From positions 1 to 64,000 of the forward strand of contig JAAWHG010000006.1 in NCBI GenBank assembly GCA_022795735.1: a stretch of DNA of 64,000 nucleotides, given 5' to 3'. Under the pieces are notes generated by a model. That model saw nothing but the letters and a program-made list of their open reading frames with translations, had not been told where the DNA came from and searched no databases. This document shows, in pieces, positions 1-8,445 of this stretch. Every line of letters begins with the position of its first letter. Position 1 is the stretch's first letter. Source of the stretch: Oscillospiraceae bacterium (lineage in GTDB: Bacteria > Bacillota > Clostridia > Oscillospirales > Oscillospiraceae). The position numbers and the translations under genes are program-made.

Positions 1-5
1 CCGCA

Positions 6-45
6 TAAAAAACTCACCGTTACCAGTTGATCTGGTAACGGTGAG
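6..45 (-). terminator. Rho-independent terminator of the apbE operon
   Basis: Positions 13-26 and 32-45 form a perfect 14-base inverted repeat with a 5-base loop. Read on the minus strand it is followed at once by a run of T (plus-strand A at 7-12). It lies downstream of apbE, so it ends that leftward operon. Confidence 0.85.
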
Positions 46-120
46 CCAATAGAACTTTTTTTGTTTATTTCCCTGGTCTACCTTGACAGGGGCGGATCAG
101 TTCACTCAGACAAGGGGATT

Positions 121-1137
121 TTATTCTTTTCGCAGAACCGTCCTGCCCGCGGGGGCTTGAACCGCCCGCTCCAGGCCTTCCGTCACATATACCGTGCCGT
201 CCTCCGCGATCAATACCAGCTCAAACCCCTCGTGGGTCCGCCAATATGCCGCCGCGTCCTCCAGTCCCATCACAAAAACCGCCGTCGAGAGCGCGTCCGC
301 CAGCGTACCGTCCGGGGACACCACTGTCGCGGACAGCAGGTCCGATTCCGCCGGAGCTCCCGTGCGCGGGTCCAAAATATGAATATAGCGCTTGCCGTCC
401 TCCTCGAAATAACGCTGGTAACCGCCCGAGGTCACCACCGCCACATCCTTTGCCTCTATCACTGCGGGACAGGCTTCGCCCCCCAACGGGTCCTGGACGC
501 CAATCCGCCAGCCGCCTCCCTCTGGACGTTCTCCCAGGGTTTGCACATTCCCCCCCAGTGTCACCATCGCCGATTGCACGCCGCGCGCCCTAAAAATCTC
601 CATTACGCGCGCCGACGCATAGCCCTTAGCGATTCCGCCCAGATCAATTCGCTGGCCCTCCCCCAACGCCGCCCCGTCATCCGTCACGCGGATTTGCGCG
701 CCGTCCACCAGCGGCAGCAGCGCCGCGATTTCCTCCGCCTGCGGGATGCGGTACGCCTTGGTCGGGAAGCCCCACAGCTCCATCAGCGGGTACACCGTAC
801 AGTCGTACAGGCCGCCGGTCTCCGCGCCGATCTCCGCCGCCGCCTTGAGAAGCCGTGCCGTATCCTCCGATACCGGTGCGCGTCCCCCATCATTCAGCCG
901 GGATATCTCGCTGCCCGGTGATTGGGCCGAAAGCAGCGCGTCCAACCGCCGAACCTCAGCCAACGCTTCCTCCAACGCCTCTGGGGCCTGGGGACCTTGG
1001 GCCGTAAAGAGCATTACCGTATCCATCGCGAAGAGGGTGCGGGTATGGGTTTTATTTTCCTGGAGACTCCAGAGAATACAGCCGCCAGTGAGAGCGAAGG
1101 CCAACACCCCCGCCAGGGCCGCCGCGCGCCGCCCCAT
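121..1137 (-). CDS. apbE: FAD:protein FMN transferase (ApbE family lipoprotein)
   Basis: ApbE enzymes use FAD to attach FMN covalently to Ser/Thr of target proteins outside the membrane. The 338-aa product starts with a basic hydrophobic leader ending in a GGC lipobox-like site near residue 20. The family motif AMDTVM follows, then GGIAKGYA in the middle, GGNVQTLG, and a late TSGGYQRYF...HILDPRTG block, as in bona fide ApbE. The start ATG overlaps the stop of the DUF436 gene by one base (TAATG), which implies translational coupling. It is the last gene of a three-gene operon. Its substrate is not evident. The RnfD-like protein at 31.5 kb lacks the usual flavinylation motif, and no RnfG or NqrC is present in the window. 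Confidence 0.93.
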   Translation of the reverse strand: MGRRAAALAGVLAFALTGGCILWSLQENKTHTRTLFAMDTVMLFTAQGPQAPEALEEALAEVRRLDALLSAQSPGSEISRLNDGGRAPVSEDTARLLKAAAEIGAETGGLYDCTVYPLMELWGFPTKAYRIPQAEEIAALLPLVDGAQIRVTDDGAALGEGQRIDLGGIAKGYASARVMEIFRARGVQSAMVTLGGNVQTLGERPEGGGWRIGVQDPLGGEACPAVIEAKDVAVVTSGGYQRYFEEDGKRYIHILDPRTGAPAESDLLSATVVSPDGTLADALSTAVFVMGLEDAAAYWRTHEGFELVLIAEDGTVYVTEGLERAVQAPAGRTVLRKE

Positions 1138-1682
1138 TACAACAGCCTGTCGTCATACGCCGCCCGGGAACCGCCGATGAACCGCGGCCTCGTCCGCGCG
1201 GCAAGGACAATAGCCGCGCCGATTCGCTCCAGGGTCAGCCGGACCGGGACGGCCACCTCACGCAGGTGCATCCCGATCAAGGTCCCGCCGATATCCAATC
1301 CGGCGTCTGCCCGGATGCGCTCCACCGCAACCGGGTTTTTCATCAAACCATAGGCCGCCGTCGCGAACGAACCGCCCGCCTTGGGCTGGGGGACGACGTT
1401 CACCGGTTCCAGGTCGGGAACCGCCGCGCGCTCCACAATCAGACACCGGTTTAAATGCTCACAGCACTGGGCCGCCAAATAGAGCCCCCGGGCGGACAGC
1501 TCCGCCAGGACGGTCTCCGCCAGCTCCCTGCCGTCTTCGGGGGCAGAATCGGTTCCGATTCTGCCCCCCCGCACCTCGCTGGTGGAGCAGCCAACCACCA
1601 CGATCTGCCCCGGCCTCAGCCCAGCCGCGTCGCACAGTTCCCGAACGGCCTGCGCGGCCTGCTCTCTGATGGCAGCCGTCAT
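1137..1682 (-). CDS. TIGR01440/DUF436 family protein
   Basis: This 181-aa protein resembles the conserved DUF436 (TIGR01440) family of unknown function. Seen features are an N-terminal helix, the segment IVVVGCSTSEVRGGRIG, the CCEHLNRCL cysteine/histidine cluster, and a C-terminal GLDIGGTLIGMHL block. The chosen ATG at 1682 has GGCGGGG eight bases upstream and overlaps the ECF gene stop as ATGA. A GTG at 1688 is also in frame. It sits between an ECF substrate-binding component and apbE, and both junctions overlap, so the three genes are co-translated. The conserved Cys/His residues suggest a metal or thiol role, but no function is established. Confidence 0.85.
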   Translation of the reverse strand: MTAAIREQAAQAVRELCDAAGLRPGQIVVVGCSTSEVRGGRIGTDSAPEDGRELAETVLAELSARGLYLAAQCCEHLNRCLIVERAAVPDLEPVNVVPQPKAGGSFATAAYGLMKNPVAVERIRADAGLDIGGTLIGMHLREVAVPVRLTLERIGAAIVLAARTRPRFIGGSRAAYDDRLL

Positions 1683-2197
1683 ACGCACAACCCCGCCTTT
1701 CTCAGATGTTCAATCGACCTGCTCTTCGCCAGGGCTTCATAGAGGGCCAGTCCTGCGGCTAGGCCCGCCGCTCCCTGGAACAGATTGCCGGGAATGCTGG
1801 CCGCTGCGGCCAAGCCCTTGCCCAGAATCAGGGAGCTATAACCGAAATATCCCAAGATCATCACGCACTCGGCAGTCAAACCAGACAGCGCCCGGCGCAG
1901 AAACGTCCCCCCGCCCCTCGCCGCGAGCGCACAGATCAGGGCCATCAGGCCCTTAATCAGCAGGCCGCCGGGCACGTAATGGGGGTAGCCGGAGAGCAGG
2001 TCAGCCAAAGCGGTGCCGACGCCGCCGGCCACCGTGCCGTACAAGGGCCCCAACAGCCACCCGGACAGGAGGACCATGCAATCTCCTAAATTCACATAGC
2101 CTTGTGTGGGTGATGGAATCTTGACCACCATAGTGGCCGTACAGATCATCGCGATCAGGAGGGCGGTGGTCACCATCCGTCTCGTTTGGTTGTGCAT
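1679..2197 (-). CDS. ECF transporter S component (substrate unknown)
   Basis: This is a 172-aa very hydrophobic protein with about five or six membrane segments. Near the N-terminus it has the ECF S-component pattern: a helix with TTALLIAMICTATMVVKIP, then GYVNLGDCMVLLSGWLLGP and GGVGTALADLLSGY. S components bind a vitamin or metal and dock on the shared EcfA/A'/T module, which is not encoded here. The start at 2197 was chosen over the frame's first ATG (2221) because GGAAAGAAG lies eight bases upstream. It is first in the operon with DUF436 and apbE. That suggests a flavin-related or other cofactor-precursor substrate, but this is inference only. Confidence 0.85.
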   Translation of the reverse strand: MHNQTRRMVTTALLIAMICTATMVVKIPSPTQGYVNLGDCMVLLSGWLLGPLYGTVAGGVGTALADLLSGYPHYVPGGLLIKGLMALICALAARGGGTFLRRALSGLTAECVMILGYFGYSSLILGKGLAAAASIPGNLFQGAAGLAAGLALYEALAKSRSIEHLRKAGLCV

Positions 2198-2234
2198 ACA
2201 ATCAACTTCTTTCCAGTTCATAGGTTACGCGAAC

Positions 2235-2263
2235 AGTATACCAGCAATCTGGCCTCATGAAAA
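2235..2263 (-). promoter_or_regulatory. Probable sigma-A promoter of the ECF-S/DUF436/apbE operon
   Basis: On the minus strand TTTTCA (2258-2263) and TATACT (2235-2240) are separated by 17 bases, about 40 bases upstream of the ECF-S start. Confidence 0.55.
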
Positions 2264-2312
2264 GGACCAATTCAAAATTTTTTTATGGTATCAATCGAGG
2301 ACTATGATTTCT

Positions 2313-2353
2313 AAAAGCGGCGGCGGTCCTTTATGAGACCGCCGCCGCTTTTT
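2313..2353. terminator. Bidirectional terminator
   Basis: A GC-only hairpin (AAGCGGCGGCGGTC against GACCGCCGCCGCTT) is flanked by A-run and T-run on either side, so it can terminate in both directions. It lies downstream of the MATE gene's neighbour region and upstream of the ECF operon promoter. Its main job would be to end transcripts leaving the MATE gene, if their true 3' end extends here, or to insulate the two leftward units. Confidence 0.8.
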
Positions 2354-2384
2354 CTATTGGGCGCTCTTACACCCCCAAATTTTC

Positions 2385-3755
2385 CTACGAAAAGGAACGT
2401 GCCATCCGTTTTCTGTTTTGCGACCGTGTATTTCCCTTGAGATGGCGCTGGCAGAAAAAGAAAGCCGGAATCAGGAAAACGTCCGCCATTAGCCACGCCA
2501 CCGGCGAGGCGGCGCAGACAGCGGCAAAGCCCATCGTGGGAACAAGCATAGACATCATGCCGCGCGCCGCCAATTCAAACCCGCCCGCCAGAGTGGCCAG
2601 CGGTACAAAACCCATCCCCTGAATCAAAAACCGCACAATGTTCACCAGGGACAGCGGGAAGTAAAACGCGCTGTATGTACGCAGGTACTGCCGGCAAAGC
2701 GGCAGCAGCTCCGTCCCGTTCTGGTCCAAAAAGAGCATGGACAGGCCGTCTCCAAGGAAAAAGATTACGCCCAGCGCCATTACCGCCCAGCACAGGCCCA
2801 AAAACGCGCAGGCTTTCAGCCCTTTTGGCAGCCGGTCCAGCTTTTTCGCGCCCACATTCTGTCCGCCGAAGGTCGCCATGGTCGAGCCCATCGCGTCAAA
2901 GGGACATGCGAGAAACATCGAAATCTTATTTCCCGCCGTCACGGCGGCCACAAAACCGGTGCCGAGATCGTTGACGGCGGCCTGCACCATCATACTGCCG
3001 ATTCCGGTAATGGAATATTGCAGCCCCATCGGGAGCCCCATCAGACTCAGCCGTGCCAGCCGCCGTCCGTCCCACGCCCAATCGGCGCGTTCGGTCCGAA
3101 GGATGGGAAAGCCCCGGCACAGCCGGACGAGGCACCCCACCCCCGCAACCGCCTGCGAGAGCACCGTCGCCAGCGCCGCACCGAACACGTCCATATGAAA
3201 GCTTACAATAAAGAGGAGGTCCAGTCCAATGTTCAGCAGCGACGACGCCACCAGCCAGAGCACCGGCGTCCGGCTGTCCCCCAGTGAACGGAGGATACCC
3301 GCGCAAAAATTATACAGGAAGCAGACGGGAATACCGGCAAAGATTGTACAAATGTAGACTTGCGCCCTTCCAAAAATATCGTCCGGGGTGTTCATGACAT
3401 TCAGAATCCACCGGCAGCCGGCGAGGGTTCCAGCCGTAATCGCAACGCTGAAGAACAGGCACAGAAGCACGCCGCCCGTCATATCCCGCCGGAGCTCCCG
3501 ATGGTTCCCCGCCCCGAACTGCTGCGCCACCGGTATTGCAAAGCCGCCGCAGATGCCGATGCAGAATCCCAACACCAAAAAATTGATCGCGCCGGTGGAG
3601 CCCACCGCCGCCAGGGCGTTATAGCCCAAGGTCTTGCCGACAATGGCGGTGTCCACCACGTTGTACAGCTGCTGAATTAGGTTTCCGATCAGCACCGGAA
3701 TTCCAAAACTCAGGATTCGCCGCATGGGCGACCCCGTCGTCAAATCAATTGTCAT
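2385..3755 (-). CDS. MATE family efflux transporter
   Basis: The 456-aa polytopic protein has the MATE layout of two six-helix halves. The N-terminus carries MRRILSFGIPVLIGNLIQQLYNVVDTAIVGKTLG, with the QQ..N..D motif near helix 1, and a second-half repeat begins around MGLPMGLQYSITGIGSMMVQAAVNDLG. MATE proteins export drugs or metabolites in exchange for H+ or Na+. Two in-frame ATGs exist at 3761 and 3755. The second is better spaced (six bases) from GAGGGG. A promoter lies just upstream, so it is probably transcribed alone. The substrate cannot be told from sequence. Confidence 0.9.
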   Translation of the reverse strand: MTIDLTTGSPMRRILSFGIPVLIGNLIQQLYNVVDTAIVGKTLGYNALAAVGSTGAINFLVLGFCIGICGGFAIPVAQQFGAGNHRELRRDMTGGVLLCLFFSVAITAGTLAGCRWILNVMNTPDDIFGRAQVYICTIFAGIPVCFLYNFCAGILRSLGDSRTPVLWLVASSLLNIGLDLLFIVSFHMDVFGAALATVLSQAVAGVGCLVRLCRGFPILRTERADWAWDGRRLARLSLMGLPMGLQYSITGIGSMMVQAAVNDLGTGFVAAVTAGNKISMFLACPFDAMGSTMATFGGQNVGAKKLDRLPKGLKACAFLGLCWAVMALGVIFFLGDGLSMLFLDQNGTELLPLCRQYLRTYSAFYFPLSLVNIVRFLIQGMGFVPLATLAGGFELAARGMMSMLVPTMGFAAVCAASPVAWLMADVFLIPAFFFCQRHLKGNTRSQNRKRMARSFS

Positions 3756-3788
3756 AGCCATCCCCTCACGTCAGTTTGTCAAACCCAG

Positions 3789-3816
3789 ATTATAGCCGTT
3801 TTAGACAAAAACGCAA
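3789..3816 (-). promoter_or_regulatory. Sigma-A promoter of the MATE gene
   Basis: On the minus strand TTGCGT (3811-3816) and TATAAT (3789-3794) have a 16-base spacer, about 30 bases upstream of the coding start. Confidence 0.7.
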
Positions 3817-3866
3817 GGCGTATTTTGTACAATAATTCCACCCACCAGCCCAAATGTTTGTGCAAC

Positions 3867-4832
3867 CTACCACTTCACCTCGGGAAAGTAGCGCGCAGCG
3901 AAGTCCACATCCGAAACCCGGAAGGTTTTCCCGTCCAAATATTCCAGCGGTCCGGCGGAGGTGGTAAAACAAAACCGGAGCTTGTAGGAATAGAGGGCCT
4001 GAAATTTGCGGTCATACCGTTTATCCAGTTTGCCATATTTTCCATCGCCCAGCAGCGGGCAGCCCGCGGCGGCAAGCTGTGCGCGGATTTGATGGGTGCG
4101 GCCGGTGACCAGCTCACACTCCACCAGACTAAGACCGTCCCGGGACGCCAGCGTCCTGTAAAGCGTCACGGCGGTCTTCGCCCCCGGCTGAGGCGCCTTG
4201 GTCACGTACACACGGTTTTTCACCGCGTCCTTAAAAAGATAGCCCTCCAGCTTTCCCTCCGGCGGCCTCGGCGTCCCGTGGACAACCAGCAGGTAACGCT
4301 TGTCAATCTCCCGGTCCTTGATCTTCTGGTTGAGAATGCGCAGCGCTTCGGCGTTTTTCGCCGCGATGACAATGCCGCCGGTGTTGCGGTCAATCCGGTT
4401 GCACAGGGCGGGCGCGAAGCTGTTCTCCCCCCTCGGGTTCCACGCCCGCTTGGCGTACAGATAGGCTTGAATGTGGTCGATCAAGGTTTTTCCATACTCT
4501 GCCCCATCGTGCGGGTGGACCGCCTGCCCCGGCTTTTTGTCCACCAGCAGCAGATTGTCATCCTCATAGACGATGTTCAGCTTGGGAGCCGATACGGTCA
4601 AATAGGCGTTTTCCGCCTTTGGGGTCTCAAAAAACTCGTCGTTGATGTAGAACTGGAGAAGGTCGCCCTCCCGGAGGCGGCTGTCGCGGTGGGCCCCCTT
4701 GCCGTTCACCTTGATTCGCTTGAGCCGGATATACTTTTGCAGCAGACTCGCGGGCAGCAGCGGAACCGCCTTCGCAACAAACCGGTCCAGCCGCTGTCCC
4801 GCGTCGTTGCGGCCCACAGTTCGCTCTTTCAT
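3867..4832 (-). CDS. RluA family pseudouridine synthase
   Basis: The 321-aa enzyme has an N-terminal S4 RNA-binding domain (RLDRFVAK...IRLKRIKVNGK, residues about 10-60). A catalytic domain follows with the RluA signature RIDRNTGGIVIAAKN, whose Asp is the nucleophile, and then RYLLVVHG, ELVTGRTHQIRAQ and GDGKYG. It isomerises uridines in rRNA or tRNA, but the target site cannot be assigned. The start at 4832 was chosen because AAGGGGGAC lies at good spacing; earlier in-frame ATGs lack a ribosome site. It is divergent from argS and has its own promoter. Confidence 0.92.
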   Translation of the reverse strand: MKERTVGRNDAGQRLDRFVAKAVPLLPASLLQKYIRLKRIKVNGKGAHRDSRLREGDLLQFYINDEFFETPKAENAYLTVSAPKLNIVYEDDNLLLVDKKPGQAVHPHDGAEYGKTLIDHIQAYLYAKRAWNPRGENSFAPALCNRIDRNTGGIVIAAKNAEALRILNQKIKDREIDKRYLLVVHGTPRPPEGKLEGYLFKDAVKNRVYVTKAPQPGAKTAVTLYRTLASRDGLSLVECELVTGRTHQIRAQLAAAGCPLLGDGKYGKLDKRYDRKFQALYSYKLRFCFTTSAGPLEYLDGKTFRVSDVDFAARYFPEVKW

Positions 4833-4857
4833 GGCCTGTCCCCCTTTCATTTCCTTC

Positions 4858-4886
4858 ATCATGCCTGGAAACAGGCAAAAAGTCAA
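4858..4886 (-). promoter_or_regulatory. Promoter of the pseudouridine synthase gene with a palindromic spacer
   Basis: On the minus strand TTGACT (4881-4886) and CATGAT (4858-4863) are 17 bases apart. The spacer holds the perfect inverted repeat GCCTG-GAAA-CAGGC (4863-4876), a possible operator. Confidence 0.6.
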
Positions 4887-4916
4887 GATATTTTTCTGTA
4901 CTTTTCTCTCTCGATC

Positions 4917-4925
4917 TGCTATGAT
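4917..4925 (+). promoter_or_regulatory. Extended -10 promoter of argS
   Basis: TGCTATGAT (TG-N-TATGAT) lies about 54 bases before the argS start. There is no convincing -35, consistent with an extended -10 promoter. The leader is too short for a T-box. Confidence 0.5.
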
Positions 4926-4978
4926 ATAAAATTGATATTATATACACTTTGCTAAGACCGAAGAAAGGAACCTTTACC

Positions 4979-6736
4979 ATGGAAAAACTCATAGACCGGC
5001 TGTCGGCTCTTGTCGCCCAGGCGTTTGAAAGCGCCGGTTACGACCAGTCCTTCGGACGTGTCTCTGTCTCCAACCGGCCCGATCTCTGCCAGTACCAGTG
5101 CAACGGCGCGCTGGCCGCAGCCAAGCAGTATCATAAAGCGCCCCAGTCAATCGCCCAGGACGTGGCCGCCCGTCTCGCAGACGACCCGGCCTTTGAAGCC
5201 GTTCAGACCGCCGCCCCCGGCTTCCTCAACCTGACCCTCCGCGACTCATATCTGATGGACTATTTATCCGCCATGCGGGAGAATCCCCGTCTCGGACTGC
5301 CCACAACGGAAAATCCCCGCACCATCGTCCTTGACTACGGCGGCCCCAACGTCGCCAAACCTCTCCACGTCGGCCACCTCCGCTCCGCCATCATCGGCGA
5401 GAGCGTCAAGCGGATTTGCCGCTATTTCGGCGACCGCGTCGTCGGCGATGTCCACCTGGGCGACTGGGGCCTCCAAATGGGCCTCATTATCGCTGAGCTC
5501 CACGAGCGCCGGCCCGATCTGCCCTTTTTCTATTCCAGTCTGACCGGCGAATACCCTGCGGAGGCGCCCTTCACCATCTCCGAGCTGGAGGAAATTTACC
5601 CCGCCGCCTCCGCCAAGGCCAAAGAGGACCCCGCCTTTGCCGCCAAGGCCCACGATGCCACCTTCCAACTGCAAAGCGGCCACTCCGGCTACCGCGCTCT
5701 CTGGGAAAAAATCATGCAGGTCTCTCTGGCCGACCTCAAACGGAACTATGAAAAGCTCAACGTCTCCTTTGACGTCTGGTTTGGCGAGAGCGACGCGCAG
5801 CCCTTCATCGAGCCCATGCTGGCCGGTTTCCGCGAACGCGGCCTGACCCGCCAGAGCGACGGGGCCGAGGTCATGGATGTCGCCGAGGAGGGGGATGCCA
5901 AGGAGGTCCCGCCCTGTATCCTGGTCAAATCGGACGGCGCGACCCTCTACGCCACCACCGACCTCGCCACCCTGGTGGAACGGGAACGGGATTTCCGTCC
6001 CGACAAGGTCTTCTATATTGTGGACAAGCGCCAGAGCCTTCACTTTGAGCAGGTCTTCCGCGCCGCCCGTAAGGCCGGCATTGTCCGCCCGGAGACCGAG
6101 CTTCAATTTTTAGGCTTCGGCACCATGAACGGCAAAGACGGCAAGCCCTTTAAAACCCGCGAGGGGGGCGTCATGCGGCTGGAACTGCTGATCGCCGAGG
6201 TCACCGACTACGTTCTCCAGAAGATCGCCGAGTCCGGAATCGTCGATGCCGCCGACCAGCGTGCCACCGCCGAAAAGATTGCCCTGGCCGCCCTCAAGTA
6301 CGGCGACCTCTCCAACCTGGCCACCAAGGATTATATCTTTGACCTCGACCGCTTCTCCGCCTTTGAAGGCAACACCGGCCCCTATCTGCTCTATACCATC
6401 GTCCGTATCAAGTCCATTCTGGCAAAATACGAGGGCGATCTCTCCGCCGCGCAGCTCCAGCCCCCGAACAGTGCAAGCGAACGCAATCTGGCCCTTTGCC
6501 TCACCCGGCTCCAGGACAATCTTCTTCCCGCCTATACCGGCAGCGCGCCCCATCTGATCTGCGCCTACTGCTACGAGCTGGCCGGCTGCGCCAACGCCTT
6601 CTACCACGAAACCCGTATCCTTGCCGAACAGGACTCGGCAAAGCAGGCGGGCTACCTCGCCCTGATTGATTTAACCCGCGCCGCGTTGGAGCTCTGTATT
6701 GACCTGCTGGGCTTCGAGGCCCCCGATAAAATGTAA
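4979..6736 (+). CDS. argS: Arginyl-tRNA synthetase
   Basis: This 585-aa class I synthetase charges tRNA-Arg. Seen features are the N-terminal Add-1 tRNA D-loop domain (residues 1-90), the HIGH-type site GPNVAKPLHVGHLRSAIIG near residue 125, and the ArgS-typical replacement of KMSK in FGTMNGKDGKPFKTREGG. The C-terminal all-helical anticodon domain is the DALR type, with NTGPYLLYTIVRIKSIL and the end in LGFEAPDKM. The ATG at 4979 follows GAAAGGAA at good spacing. The ABC-F gene starts 16 bases after the stop, so the two are probably co-transcribed. Length is normal. Confidence 0.97.
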   Translation: MEKLIDRLSALVAQAFESAGYDQSFGRVSVSNRPDLCQYQCNGALAAAKQYHKAPQSIAQDVAARLADDPAFEAVQTAAPGFLNLTLRDSYLMDYLSAMRENPRLGLPTTENPRTIVLDYGGPNVAKPLHVGHLRSAIIGESVKRICRYFGDRVVGDVHLGDWGLQMGLIIAELHERRPDLPFFYSSLTGEYPAEAPFTISELEEIYPAASAKAKEDPAFAAKAHDATFQLQSGHSGYRALWEKIMQVSLADLKRNYEKLNVSFDVWFGESDAQPFIEPMLAGFRERGLTRQSDGAEVMDVAEEGDAKEVPPCILVKSDGATLYATTDLATLVERERDFRPDKVFYIVDKRQSLHFEQVFRAARKAGIVRPETELQFLGFGTMNGKDGKPFKTREGGVMRLELLIAEVTDYVLQKIAESGIVDAADQRATAEKIALAALKYGDLSNLATKDYIFDLDRFSAFEGNTGPYLLYTIVRIKSILAKYEGDLSAAQLQPPNSASERNLALCLTRLQDNLLPAYTGSAPHLICAYCYELAGCANAFYHETRILAEQDSAKQAGYLALIDLTRAALELCIDLLGFEAPDKM

Positions 6737-6752
6737 CTGGAGGAATACCGGC

Positions 6753-8348
6753 ATGATTACCGTATCCGACCTCTCCCTCAACTACAGCGGCACGCCGCTC
6801 TTCTCCCATGTCGATTTGCAGTTCACCCAGGGCAACTGCTACGGCATCATCGGCGCCAACGGCGCGGGAAAATCCACCTTTTTAAAGATTCTCTCGGGCG
6901 AACTGGACTCCACCTCCGGCTCGGTCACTATTCAGCCCAACGTCCGCATGTCGGTGCTCAAGCAGGACCAAAACCGCTACGACGAGCACACCGTCCTGAC
7001 CACCGCCATCATGGGCAACCTTCACCTCTACGAAATCGGCCAGGAGATGAACGCCCTCTACGAAAAGCCCGACTTTTCCGATGAGGACGGCATCAAGGCC
7101 GCCGAGCTCCAGGCGGAATACGCCGAGCTGGGCGGCTATGAATCCGAGTCGGACGCCAGCCGCATCCTCCAGGGCCTGGGCGTTCCCGTGGAATACCACG
7201 AAACCCTGATGGCCGACCTGGACGGGCGGCTCAAGGTCAAGGTCCTGTTGGCCCAAGCGCTCTTTGGCAATCCCGATCTTTTGATGATGGACGAGCCCAC
7301 CAACAACCTGGACATCGACGCCATCAACTGGCTGGAAGACTTTCTGATGGACTACCCCGGCACTGTCATCGTCGTCAGCCATGACCGCTACTTTTTAAAC
7401 AACGTCTGCACCCATATCGTCGATATCGACTACGGCAAAATCAAGCTCTACGTCGGCAACTACGACTTCTGGTACGACTCCTCCCAGCTCATGCAGCAGC
7501 TTCGCCGGAACCAAAACAAGCGCAATGAGGAGAAGATTAAGGAGCTCCAGGAGTTTGTCGCCCGTTTCTCCGCCAACAAGTCCAAGTCCAAGCAGGCCAC
7601 CGCCCGCCGGAAGCTGCTGGACAAGCTGACCGTCGAGGAGCTTCCCGCCTCCTCCCGGCGCTATCCCTGGGTGAGCTTCTCCCCTGAGCGCGAGGTTGGA
7701 AAGGACATTCTCTTCGTCAACGGCGTCTCCAAGACGGTGGACGGTGTAAAGCTGCTCGATCAGGTCAGCTTCACCGTAGAACACGGGGACAAAATCGCCT
7801 TTGTCGGTGAAAATGAAAACGCCCAAACCGCCCTCTTCAAGATTCTGACCGAGGAATGGGAACCCGACGAGGGCAGCGTCAAGTGGGGCCAGACCGCCAC
7901 CTTCTCCTACTTCCCCAAGGACAACAGCGCCTTCTTCAACGACGTGGACGACGACCTGGTGGAATGGCTGCGTCCCTTTTCCCCCGACCCGCATGAGAGC
8001 TATCTCCGCACCTTCCTCGGCCGGATGCTGTTTTCCGGCGACGACGTCTATAAAAAGGTCAAGGTTCTCTCCGGCGGCGAGAAGGTCCGCTGCATGCTCT
8101 CCAAGATGATGCTCTCTCAGGCCAATGTCTTACTGTTGGACCAGCCGACCAACCATCTGGACTTGGAAGCTATCACCGCGCTGAATAAGGGCTTGGAGGC
8201 CGTCAAATGCAACGTCCTGGTGGCCTCCCATGACCACCAGCTCGTACAGACTGTCGCCAACCGTGTCTTTGACTTCACCTCGGATGGAAAACTGATTGAC
8301 CACCGGGGCACCTACGACGAATACCTGGAAAAGAACCGGGCCGAATGA
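6753..8348 (+). CDS. ABC-F family ATPase (YkpA/YbiT type)
   Basis: The 531-aa soluble protein has two ATPase domains and no membrane segments. ABC-F proteins act on ribosomes, typically on stalled or antibiotic-bound ones. Domain 1 has an intact Walker A (GANGAGKST, near residue 40) but a degenerate signature (LDGRLKVKV). Domain 2 has the reverse: a Walker A lacking the Lys (GENENAQTALFK) and an intact LSGGEKVRCML. A charged linker (EFVARFSANKSKSKQATARRK) joins them. The same asymmetry is present in B. subtilis YkpA as I recall it, so it is a subfamily trait and not decay. The start follows CTGGAGG. It is probably co-transcribed with argS. Confidence 0.92.
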   Translation: MITVSDLSLNYSGTPLFSHVDLQFTQGNCYGIIGANGAGKSTFLKILSGELDSTSGSVTIQPNVRMSVLKQDQNRYDEHTVLTTAIMGNLHLYEIGQEMNALYEKPDFSDEDGIKAAELQAEYAELGGYESESDASRILQGLGVPVEYHETLMADLDGRLKVKVLLAQALFGNPDLLMMDEPTNNLDIDAINWLEDFLMDYPGTVIVVSHDRYFLNNVCTHIVDIDYGKIKLYVGNYDFWYDSSQLMQQLRRNQNKRNEEKIKELQEFVARFSANKSKSKQATARRKLLDKLTVEELPASSRRYPWVSFSPEREVGKDILFVNGVSKTVDGVKLLDQVSFTVEHGDKIAFVGENENAQTALFKILTEEWEPDEGSVKWGQTATFSYFPKDNSAFFNDVDDDLVEWLRPFSPDPHESYLRTFLGRMLFSGDDVYKKVKVLSGGEKVRCMLSKMMLSQANVLLLDQPTNHLDLEAITALNKGLEAVKCNVLVASHDHQLVQTVANRVFDFTSDGKLIDHRGTYDEYLEKNRAE

Positions 8349-8355
8349 CCCGCAT

Positions 8356-8441
8356 AATCGCTCCTTTATCTGGAACACTAGGGAAGCAGTGATTTCCGCA
8401 TTGGAATCCAGCCAGCCCTATTTACCAGAAAAGGAGCGATT
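8356..8441 (+). promoter_or_regulatory. Long stem-loop leader burying the manganese catalase Shine-Dalgarno
   Basis: Positions 8356-8373 can pair with 8425-8441 to give 17 base pairs with one bulged A (8368). The right arm contains the whole AAAGGAGCGA ribosome-binding site of the gene starting at 8446. The enclosed loop can form two further short helices (8379-8383 with 8416-8420; 8391-8397 with 8403-8408). It looks like a cis-acting translational switch. Confidence 0.65.
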
Positions 8442-8445
8442 TATC

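Noticed and set aside
2198-2312. FMN or other riboswitch upstream of the ECF-S/apbE operon
   Set aside because: The promoter lies about 40 bases before the start, leaving no room for a riboswitch.
4926-4978. T-box leader for argS
   Set aside because: The leader is about 50 bases, too short for a T-box, and no terminator hairpin is present.
6753-8348. Missing Walker A lysine and signature motif in the ABC-F protein, considered as decay
   Set aside because: The same pattern is present in the YkpA/YbiT subfamily as I recall it, so it is a family trait.
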